DNA of 64,000 nucleotides from Gossypium raimondii (Eukaryota > Streptophyta > Magnoliopsida > Malvales > Malvaceae). Within the stretch, counting starts at the first letter, position 1; each line of letters opens with the position of its first letter. The stretch covers positions 47,377,980 to 47,441,979 of the forward strand of contig NC_068575.1 in the NCBI RefSeq assembly GCF_025698545.1. Direction: 5' to 3'. Shown here one piece after another: positions 35,360-49,109 of this stretch. The position numbers were made by a program, and so were the translations under genes. The notes beneath the pieces are model-generated. The model saw only the letters and a program-made list of their open reading frames with translations, ran no database searches and was not told the origin of the DNA.

Positions 35360-38300
35360 TTATATGTTGTCTTTGGGGCCTACAGCAAATTTGGCTATGA
35401 AAAATCCAATAGTATCAAGTTGAGATGAGGGATCAAACCTCTGAACCAATTCCTCCTCTCCTGGTCTTAGCCATTCTCTGTATGGTATCAGTATTAGTAT
35501 TAATATTAGTATAGTATATAGTATATAGTATAGATCAGCATCACCGAATACCTTTTTTAGTTGGTTAAAGAAAACAGGATCGAGTAACAAGAAATACTTA
35601 CTCAACATATCCATCTGGAAATTCACAACGACCGACAAGACCAGCTCCTCCAATTCTTGGATGCTGGAAAAGTGTGTATCATCAGACAATTAACTAAAAT
35701 TGAATCTATAACATCGTTGTAATGCCAATGGTAAAACCTTATAAAAACCATCCAAATGATAGTCAACTCTCTCTGGAGTTTTCCCACCTTCAATATACTA
35801 AAGCCATGATGAAAATCAATAAGTATACAATTTAATGTGTTGTGGAGAGGTTAAGTTAAATTACCTGTGGAGCTAAAGACAGGAACTTGTATGTGTCCAA
35901 AGCATATCGGACCAATGCTTCATTCTCACCAGGATTGATTGTACATCTAACAATATTTCAGTATTGAGAGGAAAAACAACAAACATCAGTTTTACCAGTA
36001 AATAACATCTAACTACCTCAATTTTAGTAAAGCCTCCAATATTAGAATAAATTCAGCCTATCAGAAATGTCTAAAAGCAACATAATACATTTATAATTTA
36101 TTAAGAGAACAGTATATTTATAATTTATATAAATAAATATAAATTTGTCAAAAGAAAGCAAACTAACGTTGAGTACACAAGGACTCCACCAGGGCGAACT
36201 AGCTGAACAGCCTGATCAAACATCCTCCTTTGATACTTACCATGATTTCTCAATGACTCTATGGTTTCCTGTATGCCAAAGAAAAACAGCAAACAGCCAA
36301 AACAATTTTATTTGATTCAGTTAAAGGTTTTTCTTTTCTTTCTGTTTAATCAAAATAATTTAAAGAATATTAAATAGAAGAACTAAAAGTAATACAAATT
36401 ATTTAACTTTTAGACGATTAAAACTGAGAAAATGAGTTTATCCAGTAGACCAGACTGTCACACCTGATTAATATAGCCCCCACAAAGAACAAATAATTAA
36501 ATGAAAACACAGAGGCAACATGTAGAAACAACAAATTACAAGCCAAAAGCTTTGTAGAAGCACCAAATGAGTGGCTTAATTTATGAAACAGCAGTAACTA
36601 ATGCTTGCTCATGATACTCTGGAGGAAGATCAATTGGAGTAAAGTTCACCTACTTTATAACCATCTTGATTCTCGCATTAAAAAAACTAAGCAACCATAG
36701 GGAATATTTTAGCAATCTGCTTTAAAGGTTGAAAGGTAAACAAGCAAATTGTAAAATCATATGCTCCGTTACTGAAAGACATTCAGAAGAAAGTTCCTGC
36801 AGCTAAGCATATACTAATTTACAGGTAACAACACTCCAATACCAGCATAGTTCACATAAATCAATCCCTTAAAAGGTAACAAGTCTACAGTGTATACATA
36901 TACAAAATGTAGATTTTATTTTTTATTTTATTTATGTGTAACAGCTGTCTTCTCTATAGCCCAGATCTTCTAAGACTGTATAAATCATTTCTTGAGTTAA
37001 GGACATATATTTTCATCACTCTATTGATGCTAAGCATGTGAATGGACAGAATTTAGAAATGCAGTTATGTCACGGACATAGGTTTCATCACTACTGATTT
37101 TATGCATGGGAATGGACAGAATTTAGAGTGCAGCAAAATAACCAGGAAGAAGAACAAGTGTCAGTTTGTAACCAGTATAAACATAATATCTTACCTCTCC
37201 AGCAAATAGCCGAGGTCTCAAACCAAGAGCGGAACAAGGAGCGTCAAGAAGGACACGATCAAAGCTGTTAGGAAGGAAGCCTTTTGAATTCTCAACTCTA
37301 CCACCCAGGCTTTGATTTCTCCCTGGGCCATTCCTCATTCTTCGCGTGTTCTTCCTAATGTCAGCTTTGCTGGTGTAAGTTCTCTCATTTGCTTTTTCAT
37401 TGCTAACTAGAACATTGAGAATCAGAAACAAATATGTAACTCTAAGCCTTCTACTCATGCAAAACAAAAATGGTAGAGAAAGCATTATTTAACAACAAAT
37501 TGAAATTCAGAAGATTAAATGATATGGAAAACTCATGTCTATAATTCTTAGCAAGGGACTTAACTTGAATGTTGATTTCATTATCTTTTTGAACAATTCC
37601 ATCAGAGTCTAAATATAAGCATAAAATGCACATTTAAAGCAAATATAGCGATAGAATTTCTGAATTTCACATAGATGAAAAAAGGTCTTTGAGTAATTGA
37701 CTATTTATTTAATGTGGAAAATTTGAACTTATAACTTCACACCAGTCATTCATGCTTAAGCGTGTAAGCAAATTAGCCATTGTTCTGAAAATCTTACAAC
37801 ATTGATAATAGACTGAAGGAGTTATCACTAAAAACTTCATTTGTAGATCTAAAATATTGAATTTACTGCAACTCAGAATATCAATAAAAGTGGTGCAAAA
37901 ACTTACATGCTAAACTGAAAAAGACTAAATCATAATTATTGAGAATCAAACAGAAAAGAAATCAATAATCATGTAAGATAACCCAAAAGGTGGTTCAGTT
38001 TTTTCCGTGGCACAGGCAAAGAAGAGACAATCCCGTCAGGAAGGATATCAAAAAGCTGTCACTCAAAAGCCTAACACCATTTCAGCAGTTGCCATTCACT
38101 CAAGGAGAGGCTCTAATGCACAAAACAAAGGTTCAGTCTGCCTTTAGGTAGATCTAGTATAAATCCAATCATCTTTGAAGATAATGTCTGGAAAATACAC
38201 ATTTCCCACCTTCACCCTACTCGCCACAGAAAGAGAAACAACAAGAAAGAGGGGAAAATATATATTTTTTCTCATGAACAATTGACAGAATTTACATACC

Positions 38301-41300
38301 ATTCTCCTTGAAAGTTGTATCAGCATTTGATCCTACAATGGTAGTAGATGACACTCCATTGCCAAGAGGCCCCGAGTCAGACCTTTGATTCACAACATCA
38401 TTGTTATCCTTGTTACAGCACAGAGTGGTCATATCACTTGAACCATTTCTTTTACGAACAGCTTTGAGAGCATCTAGTTTATATGTTGTTATACAAGTCA
38501 AACCCAACTCAGCTGCCAATTTCTGAATATCAATCACCTATAAATAAAGAAATTGGAGTCCTCAAACAAAGAGATTATAGATTCTAGATTCAAATATAAT
38601 AGATTATCCTAACAGTAGATTAAAGTAGAAATTTTTTTCTTAGCAATCAAGTAAAAAATAATAAAGACGTGTTTCTTGTGGCATAATTTGTACTTTTAAG
38701 CCAAGTATCCTCATACAAGACCACCAGTCAATCATTAGGAATATGGAAACTGAGAAACAATTTGTTTCATATGCTTAAGTAAAATTAACTAATATGACCA
38801 TTCAAAGGACCCCACCATGCTTTTTTTCTCAAGGGGATTTGAAAATCAAATGCCAGATGAGTTGACAAGGCAAGTTCTGCAAGACAAATACAAGGACGTT
38901 GGCTAGTCTTTGACCATTAGGGATCCTTTCATTGATAGGTTATCTCTCTAGACAGAAAGGACTTTTTGCAAAATAAATGTTTGGTGAAAAGCGAAAAGAT
39001 ATTCTATCTATAATCGAAGATAGGGGGGCTCCAAGACAGATGTGGCACAAAGGAGGCTTGAGGGAGTAGGGACACACTATGTCAGAAAGTGCTAGCTCTA
39101 GCACATAAAGCCGCATGATGTGACAGTTTGAAGATAATTCCTTTTTGTCACGAGCTCTATGCTTTGCCCCCAGGGTCCTTACTACAACTTCATTAAAGGG
39201 TCATAGAGATCATGGGTTCATTCCACACGTCTTCCTGATCTCTGGTAAGAACACATGTCATCTTCTTCAAGCATGGTGGAAATCAAGCATAACCTATTTA
39301 AGTAGGGGGCAAATTCAAGTTTTGCAACACTCATGAAGAAAGGATGAAGCGGAAACCAAGCGTTGAACATCATATTTTCCTTAAGAAGATAACAAATATT
39401 ATGACCAAAGACCAGAGGTCAAGTGAAAACAAGCACATTAAGCCAGTCTTTATGTACTTGAGCCAGTACTTTCCGAAACAAGGCACATCCTTTGAGCCTC
39501 CTTTGTATGTCACAACCACCATGACAACCCCTCATCCTCAATATAAATAGAGTACCCTTCTTCTCTTTTCACCAAGCACAACATTCTCCACTAAACTCCT
39601 TTCTTTCTTGAGAAATAAGCTCCCAGTTCCACCAACTAATTTAATCATAGGAGGAGGTCTCACCAGACAAACAGTCTACTCAAGTGACATTGAGTTTCAG
39701 TTACCAAGGGAAAAATAAATAAATAATAGGCATGTTGAAAATTAACAGCTAGAACACCTAGCAGAAAAAGTCGAAGCCATAAGAAACAGTATAACTAGAA
39801 TGACTTTCTAAGAGAATGATTAATTCTTACCTTTAATTGGCTGGTCCAGTTTGATTTTAAAACACTGCTTTAAGTCTCAGAAAGGTAAGCACGAAGTAAC
39901 ATGCTTATGTAAGTATCAGTTATGCAAATGATGTTAACAGCATTGGTATGCAAACTATAGTGTATGAGAAGAATCAACTATGATTACACTGATGAAACCC
40001 AACAAAGAGTATACAATTTATGCAGCCTCTTTTGCAAGAAAACAGCATAAGTCATTTGTTTACAACATCAACAGCCAATCGATCAAGCAAACCTATTAAA
40101 CTATATAGTCACATGTAAAAATCTAGATGATAATCAACTAATTCATTTAGATTAAGATTTTCACCTTATTATGGGATCTATCAGCTGCAATCACCTCCCC
40201 TTCATCCTTCATAAGTATAGCAATTGCAGTTGTCTTCCCTCCTGGAGCTGCACACATGTCTAGTATCCGCTCACCTTTCTGAGGATCTGAGACAAAAAAA
40301 GACCACACACACAATGACCATGTTTGGCAAAAAGTTCACAATTCAGCATACATGTGAAGAATACCTCAAGCAAAGAATACTCAAGACAAAAGAGAAACCA
40401 GTCAATCTTTTTTAGAGGGAAAAGATTGAAACAAAAGGAGAAAGATTTTCCATTTTCCAAAGATTATATCTACACACCTTTAAGAAATATTTTTCAGCCA
40501 AAGAAAAAAAAGGGCAACCAAGCACTTAATATAAACTATAGAAGCCATGGTAGCAGCTGCCAACAACCATTCATACTACTACACCTTTGAATAGCTAAAA
40601 GGAGTAATGAGGTTTGACTCCCTTCAATATCTACAATATTGCCTTTGTCGAAATACTTGAGGTCACAAAAGCTGGTGCAGACAAGCACAACTCAAACCTA
40701 CCATATAAGGTGACTTCAGGAACTCCTAGTTGGAAAATCTAGGACCTATAAATCAGAGACATCTTTAGTGTTTCTATTATTAATAGTTCTTCCTTGTCCG
40801 TCCAAAAAGCATAAAACTTTTTCTTTTCCAGTCAGAAAAATTCCACCACCGTGGTGGTCTATAATAATTGGAAAGCAGTAGTGTTTATGGAGGATATTGA
40901 ACTTTCGGTCATAAGAGGAAACCATTTTTATTTTGGGAGGAATGAGAACTTTTTTTGGTAAGCATCATTCAAAATAATAATTTAAAATATTGGTCTACTA
41001 ACTCTAATTGCATGTTAGCTAGCATTAGTGATGATCTTGAAACTTCAACCTTTATGATAAATAATCACCATGCTCTTCTGATTTGAAAACTTCAGTAGTT
41101 TTGGCTTATTAAAAAGTAAACAATACCAGAACCTCAATCAAGAATAAAAAAATGGACACTTGATATAAAATTAAAAAAAGATATATAGAAATCCTCAAAC
41201 CCAATGAAGAAAAGTCAGATTTCAAGACACTTAAAGCATGTTTTATGTCATAGGAATCAGCTTGCAGTAGCTGGGAACAGACAATGGGCTGCAAAAAGAT

Positions 41301-44099
41301 ATCAAATATAGCCTACCAGAATTGGTACCCAATAACTTGTTAAAGCCTTGGTTCCAGGACCAAGGTCAGAGATTCAAACCTCTAGAATACCTTGGCAATC
41401 GAACTGGCAACAAAAATAAGAACACCTCAACTTACTGCATTCAATCCCACTTCATTATCACAATAACAGATTAACATCCACCATAATGTTCTTCAGTGCC
41501 TAATTTAAGTTCCAGGACCAGAAAACATTTACAAAGCACTACATAATAGTTCTCTATCAAAGATATTGCAAAAGAGAATTGAGAAAAATGAAGAAACTAG
41601 CATAGAGATATATAACATGGCATAGCTTAAAAACAAAGAATACTAGACAAGAAAGTGAACTTGTAAAGAAGCCAAAGAAAGAAAGGAAAAGGATTAGGAG
41701 GTAGATACCAAGAGCATGAGCAGCAATAATGCTCGGCAGGTTTTGAAGAAATATTTCCCCTTCAAGAACATCTGTGAAAAACAAAAGAGAATAACAAGAG
41801 CAATCCAAAATTTCAGACAACATCATCCAGAACTTAACATAATTCCATAAGTCCATTCAAGCATTTTCATATGTTTTCAATAAGGGATGAATTATACCAT
41901 AAAATGAAGGCAACTTAAATACTCGATTATTCATATCAACAGCAATTCCTTGAGAAGCACGGAAGATCCCGGCTCTTGACAACATTGTTGTTCCTTGACC
42001 AATGTATAATCCATTTCGCTCAAAGTGATAGGGATCTGCAGTGTATCATAGCATATAATTCAAGAAACTTTAGCTATTTCACAGCATTAGAAGATACATG
42101 CAGTCAAATATAAACCATATATACAAGAAATGCTATATAAGGTAACACACATGTTTAATCAAACTAATTACTTAGTCTTTGGGTTCAATATGATGATCAG
42201 AAAAATAAAATGATTCAGGATTTAACTCATTTGGAAAATATGAGAAGCCCCCATCAAAAGTGCGGCGAATTGCGCTTGGCTTTACCTTGCTTTCTCTTCT
42301 TATACCCAAATATCCTTTTTTCCTAATATTTACTTCAGATTAGGTTATAATACACTTAGTCTAGAGAAATGGATTGCAATTGATGCAGATACATCATTCC
42401 TTGCGACCAGGTAGTGTCATTATTATTCCTTGCATCCAGTCTTAAAGCCTTATATCTCTTTCTTTTTCCAAAACACCTAAAATTTGTAGCATCAACATCT
42501 TGACCCTCTTTTGAGATGCATTAAGAAAAGACAACAGAGTAATTTAACTAAGTATCTAACAAGATCAATCATACACATCTGTTCTAAAAGCCACCTAAAA
42601 TTAATCCTTCCAATCTACATATTTACAAAACAAGATCAACTAAATTTTTTTTTAAAAATAAATCCTAAATCTATTTAGCATCCAATTGCTGAAAACCAAA
42701 GGATCAAAATGGTGAAGCATTGATATTAAAGCAAAATATATACTACTTACCGGTTGGCAGTCCCTGCAGAACAGTCCCACGTGTTATACCAAGTCCCCAT
42801 CCACCGTCAGGAAAAGGCTGCTCCACAGCAACTGAAACTGCAACTACATCCCCTTCCTCAACATGAGAACTGCAGGCCATTATACCTGGAACATATACCT
42901 ACAGATAATCAAAGAAGAGAAAACAAATGATGAATTTTTAAGTCAACGATGAGTACTAGCAACACGAAATTCTACAAATCCCTCTGGAATCCCTAAGAAA
43001 AGTTGTTGATAACTTTTAAAGAGAAAAGATAAACCCTCAATTTTTAACTAATACACAAAGAACCAAATGCAGAGCTTTCATGCAAAATACAAAGAAACCC
43101 ATTAATTCCAAATTTAAATGACAGATAAAAATGAATAAAACTTTAGCTCTTAATTACACATTAGAGGGAACACGCTGTACCTGAGCACCTCGAAGAACTG
43201 CTTCAGCACATTTCCTACTAACAAGCACCTCCTTAGGTGGTTTGTCGGGCAAATAATCATAGTCAATTTCATGTGGTCCAGAACCCTTAACAAATACAAC
43301 GTATTCTAAACCGGGTATCTGACACTTAGTGATGGACTCATTTTGTAAGCTCGATTGCTTCTCAACCATATCCAAGTCAATATCATTACTTGCTTTATTC
43401 TCCTTCAAATTTATGCCTACAACATCATTTTGAGACCCCGATTTTCTCATGATTTCCTGAAGTTTCTCAATGACAGCATCACTTGTTGACTTGAGAGTGT
43501 TCACCCGAATACAAGAATAGCAAGACGGCCGCCTAATCAATAACCAGTAATGGCATAACCGAAAAGAAAAGAAAAGAATGAAAGACAACATGAAAAATCA
43601 ATGGACTATGTTTTCATCCATTTAAAAGCTTTCTTTTGCTAAATGCCTTTTGCCCTTGAAATCCCATTAAAAAATAAGCAAAAGCATATAGTAAGAGGCA
43701 ACGTCAGAGTATTAGGTACAGCACCACCGAGATAGAAGTATATATATAAAGAAAAGAGTATTGGCTTAACAAGCAAAAACGAAGGAAGCCAAGGAGTAAA
43801 TGAGGTGCTAAGCTTATAGGTTATTTATTGATGGGAAAGAACGTACGTTAAGGCTTTAGAGATTTGAGCAAAATGGAGAGACCCGTATGCTTTGATGAAG
43901 TAATCTTCGACTTGAGGGTTCCATCGCAATATGGGGTTGTAACTGTAACGCGCTGATGCTGCATTCAGCTGTATCTACATAAATAATAAATCAGAGCATT
44001 CATTCATATATAAAAAAAAAATGGATTGATTTAGAATCGTAAAGTGAGAAAGAGAGTGTGGGTGCCTGCCTCAGCCTCGGCTTCAGCCTGGGGAGTCAT
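35360..44099 (-). CDS. NOP2/Sun (NSUN6-like) RNA m5C methyltransferase with PUA region, 14 exons
   Basis: It transfers methyl from S-adenosylmethionine to cytosine-5 of RNA (tRNA in NSUN6 relatives). Exons in coding order: 44099-44070, 43974-43847, 43532-43181, 42898-42751, 42035-41898, 41771-41709, 40286-40165, 38537-38300, 37608-37565, 37383-37195, 36268-36168, 35946-35865, 35663-35602, 35477-35360. Phases close, giving about 604 aa, near the length of the Arabidopsis homolog (At1g06560 as recalled). The PUA-containing part lies in exons 3-5 (about residues 130-260). Motif I ILDMCAAPGGKTTAIA is in exon 7. LLDAPCSALG in exon 10 and YSTCTINPGENE at exons 11-12 hold the two catalytic-class cysteines. 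The C-terminus is FFIAKFAVGPKDNI. A poorly conserved linker (exons 8-9) separates the motifs. Intron 1 would use a GC donor, and the exon 10 acceptor is chosen by phase, so those two junctions are less sure. Confidence 0.9.
38810..39700. mobile_element. probable repeat insertion in intron 8 of the NSUN gene
   Basis: This part of the long intron (38538-40164) is GC-richer than its surroundings. It contains a plus-strand promoter-like stretch (ATATAAATAGAG at about 39539-39550 followed by CT-rich sequence), as in an LTR or solo LTR. The plus-strand frames 39145-39336 and 39344-39550 have no recognised protein similarity. Boundaries were not found. Confidence 0.3.
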
Positions 44100-45253
44100 G
44101 TTTTGGAGGGTGAGAAAGGTTTGACGGAAAGCTGCAAGTAAATTTCTCCCTTTCTTCTTCATTCAATGAAGGAAGGAACCAACGTTATACCATCTTTTAG
44201 TCGACACTAAAGAGAAAATGAAAAGAGTAGAGGTGGGCTCGCCCTACCCACTTTCCAATATCTGCAAACTCAGCCCGAGTAGAGCTGGTTTGGTTTTCTG
44301 GAAAGGCCCATATCCTTTGACGAAGCAACTGGGTCATCCTCCTAAGCATGCAGTTTGAGATGGGGATGTACTTGTGTGAGAGTAAAAAGCAATCAAGGTG
44401 AAAGAGACTCTTGGAAGCAGAAAGCTGAGACGGTAAATGGACAATCACTTAATAACCACTCCACCTAGATTTCTCTCTCTAAAATAGAAAATAAAAGTAA
44501 AATCATGCAAAACAATATGTAATGATTGAGTGATTTAGTTTAAAGTTTAATACATATACGATAAGGACATATTCAAAGGAAGTTGCTTAAATAAAAAAAT
44601 TATTTTTTGCTTCTCCAAAAAATTTCTGAACAGTTTTTACGAATAGATTAAATACTGAAATTCAATTGAGTCAGTTAAGTTAAAAAGTTCAAAGAAAAAA
44701 GAAAAGCATCTTTCATTACTATTATTTACATGGATGGGTTGTTAGTTGCATGAGATTCAAAACAACGCATGTATCTTTAAGTTGTATTTAGTTTTAGGTG
44801 TAATTTATTGTAATTATTCGTGTTTGATATGTTTAGATAAGCATTGTAATTAGTTGGTTTCTTTGGATCAAGTATAAATAAACATATCAATTATATGGGT
44901 ATATAGGAATTACGGTAATCATGTGGGTGATTATAAACAATTATACACAAATTGAATTGCTTTATGGCTTTCCAAGCAAACACACATGCTTTAAGCTTAA
45001 AAGTATTTGTTATACAATAATAATATTATTCTAATTTTGATACCTATGTTTATTTTTAAATTATAATTATATTTTATTTTACTAATCTCATTTAAATAAC
45101 ATAAATTTTTATTTACGAGAATATTTTATATGCATTTTGACCTATTAAATATTAAAATTAAATTACATGATTTTAATATAAATTGTTTATATTAATTTTA
45201 AATTAATTACATAATTTTTATTATTAATTATTTATACTTGGCAAATGAGTAAC
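44100..45253. other. NSUN gene 5' flank and intergenic sequence
   Basis: The NSUN promoter and 5' leader lie in the first few hundred bases; no convincing TATA box. The minus-strand frame at 44197-44448 resembles no known protein. From 44500 the sequence is AT-rich without genes. Confidence 0.4.
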
Positions 45254-45884
45254 TGTGACGACTCGATTTGTAGCGATATTAGAAAATTCGATTTCGGACT
45301 GGATTTATTCAGTTGAGCTAGAAAATTATTAAAATAAAATAATTATGAGTCAAGTACGGATAGAGGAGGTCGAATTATTAAATGTTATTGAATTAAATCA
45401 GTTAATAAAATGATACAAAGACTAAATTGATTAGTGACTAAAATGAAAAGAAATTGATTTTAAGTTGACAAGTGCCTTAAATGGCAATTAAACAAAGATT
45501 ATATTAGCAAATTGACCATTAGTAAATTACGATATCAAATTAATTATCAATGTCATCACTTTCCACTAAATAATATTATACCTATTAATCATTTGATTAG
45601 TAATTAATTAGGTTGATTAATTAACAAAATTACATTGTTAATTAAAGTGTATATATATATATATATGCATGTTAAGTCGGGGGAGAAAAAGAACATTTGT
45701 TTTCATCTTTTCTTCTCCGCAAACCGATTGGAAAAGAAAACAACGAGCAACACTCATCTTCTCCATTCGGTCATTAATCTAATAAGCTAAGACGATGTTG
45801 AGATGTCGAAAACCAAAAGAAAATCCAAAGTTATCTACGAATAGATAATTTGGTTTGTACTATCACAATTTGAGTTCATTAGAT

Positions 45885-45921
<37 letters not shown>

Positions 45922-45956
45922 TTGATTCATTAAATGTTCGGAAATGGTAATCTAAT

Positions 45957-48713
45957 TGTTGGGGATCGACCTGTATGAACAATAAGATAGTAAAGTAGAG
46001 AACAATGAACACAATAATTTACATGGAAAACCTTCACTGAGGGATACAAAATCACATGTAAATGAGACTTCGACTTTTCATTAAGCATCAAACAAAGAGT
46101 ACAACGATAGAGAGTGTTCAACCCGAACACAAAGAGTAAATCCAAAAAGAAACTCAAATATCCCAAATTCAAAATCTCTCTCAAAAACTCTCCCTACAAA
46201 CTCTTTAACAAATCTCACACAAGATATATGTAACGCAAATCTGATTATCTAAATTTGATTATACTAAACAGAGTTCCAAAGGCCCTTTAAATGGGCTTGG
46301 GACGTGGATCCAATATGACTAAATATCCCTGTAGGAAATAGAGTTTGATTGGGAGAATGAGTCCTATTGAGAGTAAAAAAGTGGTTGTATTTAAGTAGAA
46401 AACATCGCCTCATTGTGACGTAGCCTACCTGCTTGTCACAATGTCGTAACCATGCTTGGCTACCAAGGGTGTTGCGTCGTTTTGACGTCGTGTGGCTTTC
46501 TGCTCCTTTTCAGTTTCTTGTTGATTCTCATCTTAAGTGCCTGCAGTGTATCCGATAAATGCGAGGCACATCCCACAAATCTCCAACTTGACTTGTATTT
46601 ATCGTGCTTCGTTTACCAAAGCCAACTACGAGCCTATCTCAAACTTTGCAGGATTCTAATCGAGTTCAAGCTCTACTTGAACTTTGAAACTAGAAGACTT
46701 TTAGTCTTTTTCTTGTGCACTGCCTAATCGAAACTGACTTGTTTTTTCTTCCCATGAATGTAGTGTTCTGTTTTTCTAACTTTTGCACACGAAAGAGAAC
46801 CTCTCTTGTTTAGAACAATCATACATTTTTTTGCTTGTATGACTAAGTCGTTTATGCCTCAAATGAGTCGAATCTAACTCTTTAATAAACAATAAACTTG
46901 CAGTTTTATCATTTATCGTTGATCATTGCAGAATATAAAGATTGTCATTCTTTTGACCTCTCATCAAAACGAGAGCACCATGAGGCACCTTAATGTCGTT
47001 TGACTCGATGTTCATTCTACAACCCTTTGAGTCCAAATTTCACAAGGAGATGAGATTTCTCTTTAAATCAGGAACATGCTTGACATCTGACAGTGTCCTG
47101 ATTGTCTTGTCGTGTATCCTAATATAAATGAAACCAATACCAATAACCTTACAAGATGAGCCATTCCCCATATGCATAACTCAACCTTTAACTAATTTGT
47201 ATGTGGAGAACCAGTCTTTATTATGACACATGTGAGAAGAACACCCCAAATTTTAGACCCACTCGAACGTAAGTTTGAGCTTTTGCTCGTTGACACCAAT
47301 AAGAAATCATCACCTTTTTCTATAGCCATAGTAGCATTGGCTACCTCAGCATTTTGCTATTCATCCTCGTCGCTCTCGGCAGCCCTCTTATTTTTATTTC
47401 TCAAAGTATAACATTGTGCCTTTATGTGACCCAACTTTTTGCAGTAATTGCATCTCTTGTCACGGTTCCTTAATTTCGACCTTGACCTAGACTATTGCAT
47501 GCCTCAGACAACTAAAACCGAGGCTTTTTCATCATATTTGCTGCTTGAGCCTAATTCATTGTCGAGTTTTTCCTTGCTCAACAAATTTCCCTTCACATTG
47601 TCAAATAACAGTTTACCTCTGCCATAAATCAGGGTCCCCATGAAAGATTTATACTCAAAGGGCAAAGAGTACAACAATAACATAACTTGATCTTCGTTAT
47701 CTATGTTAACCTTGACGTTTTTTAGGTCATTCAGAAGTGTAATAAACTCACTAATGTGAGCCCTAATGGACGTTCTTTCGTCCATACGAAATGTGTACAA
47801 GCGCTGCTTCAATACCAGTTGGTTAGCCAACGATTTTGTCATATAAAGGGTTTCTAATTTCATCCATAAAGCAACCATTGTTTTTTCTATGAGTACTTCA
47901 TGTAGTACATTATTTGTGAGACATAACTGAACCGTAGATAGAGTTTTTTCATTAAGCTCTTCCCATTTTGATTGTTTCATACCTTCGAGCTTTTTACCAG
48001 TAACGACCTTCTTTAGGCCATTCTGAACTAGAAGTGTTATCATCTGAACCTACCTGCCATCCTGAACAAGTTAATTTACGAAAGTTGAACTAGGCTCTGA
48101 TCCTAGTTTGTTAGGGACCGATCCGTATAAACAATAAGATAGTTAAAGTAGAGAATAATGAACACAAATATTTACGTAGAAAACTCTCGATGAGGGATAA
48201 AAAACCATGGGCAAAGGAGGCTTCAACTTTTCACTAAGAAATAAACAAAGACTACAACGATGGAGAGTATTCAACCCGAACACAAAGAGCAAATCCCAAA
48301 AGAAAACTAAATATGCTAAATACAAAAGCTCTCTAAAAAACTCTCCCTCAAAACTATTTAACAAATCTCACACAAGAGATATATAACACAAATCTAATTC
48401 TCTAAATATGATTATACTAAACAAGGTTTAAAAGGCCATTCAATTAGTCTTGGGACGTGGGTCCAATATGACTAAAATATCCCTATAGGAAATAGAGTTT
48501 GATTGGGAAAAGAAGTCACGTTGAGTGTAAAAAAAAGTGGTTGTATTTGAGCAGAAAACATGGCCTCGTCGTGACGTGGCCTACCTGCTCGTCATGACGT
48601 CGCAACCTTGCTTGGCTACCAAGAGCGTCGCATGGCTTTTTGCTTCTTTTCAATTTCTCATCTTAAGTGTATGCAACGTATTTGAAAAAAGTGAGGCACA
48701 TCTTACACTAACA
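45957..48713 (-). mobile_element. internally deleted Copia element (two LTRs, gag only)
   Basis: In minus-strand order: a 5' LTR at 48713-48109 (605 bp, TGTTAGTG...CCTAACA), then AACTAGGATCAGAGCC as a primer-site-like sequence, gag, a zinc knuckle, fragments to about 46590, a purine-rich AAGTTGGAGAT, and a 3' LTR at about 46578-45957 ending GGTCGATCCCCAACA. No integrase, reverse transcriptase or RNase H was recognised, so most of pol is missing. Flanks CTAAT and ATGTG do not form a target duplication. The same LTR family occurs as a solo LTR at 2303-2885. Confidence 0.75.
47260..48043 (-). pseudogene. Copia gag (UBN2-type) with zinc knuckle, partial
   Basis: A frame of 179 aa (48043-47504) shows the UBN2-type gag core: KWEELNEKTLSTVQLCL, VLIEKTMVALWMKLETLYMT, LYTFRMDERTSIRAHISEF and a LLYSLPFEYKSF block. 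After a break near 47500 another stretch has the CCHC knuckle CNYCKKLGHIKAQC (about 47457-47416). Upstream of the first Met the frame is closed. The product would bind element RNA in a virus-like particle; with pol missing the copy could at best be mobilised in trans. Confidence 0.8.
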
Positions 48714-49003
48714 ATGTGAAATACTCAAAAGGTACGTATATACGTGATTATGTGAGTAGTGATCATTTGGTTGGTTGAATACATGTATTTATGCTTGTTT
48801 GATGAAATATGATTAATAATAATGATATTTGCCCTATTAACATTGTCGAATAAAGTCACAGATATAGTCGGTATGTCATAAGGTCTATTTTGATAGGTGA
48901 GAGATTTAGCCCTATATGTGTACATATGAGACAGTTCCCTAATACCCTAGGGGTCGAAAACATATCACTGACTCAAATACCCTGGGGGGTACAAGCGTAT
49001 TCA

Positions 49004-49109
49004 GGTGTGGTAGGTGGAATTGGTGTATTTATATCCGATTAGCAGTTCACTGCATAGGTGTGGTAGGTGGAATTGGTGTATTTATATCCGATTAGCAGTT
49101 CACTGCATA
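49004..49109. repeat. 53-bp tandem duplication
   Basis: Two identical 53-bp units lie head to tail at 49004-49056 and 49057-49109, each starting GGTGTGGTAGGTGG and ending TTCACTGCATA. The lack of differences suggests a recent duplication in the LTR remnant. Confidence 0.95.

Noticed and set aside
39145..39550. Two plus-strand frames in the NSUN intron
   Set aside because: No recognised domain, one within repeat-like sequence; not supported as genes.
44197..44448. 83-aa minus-strand frame upstream of the NSUN gene
   Set aside because: No family resemblance, low-complexity composition, overlaps the expected promoter.
45889..45919. (TA)n run as a possible regulatory element
   Set aside because: A plain microsatellite in an LTR remnant.
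46452..46727. 91-aa plus-strand frame
   Set aside because: Antisense to the Copia 3' LTR and internal region; spans the LTR edge.
45957..48713. Target duplication around the gag-only Copia element
   Set aside because: Flanks CTAAT and ATGTG do not match.
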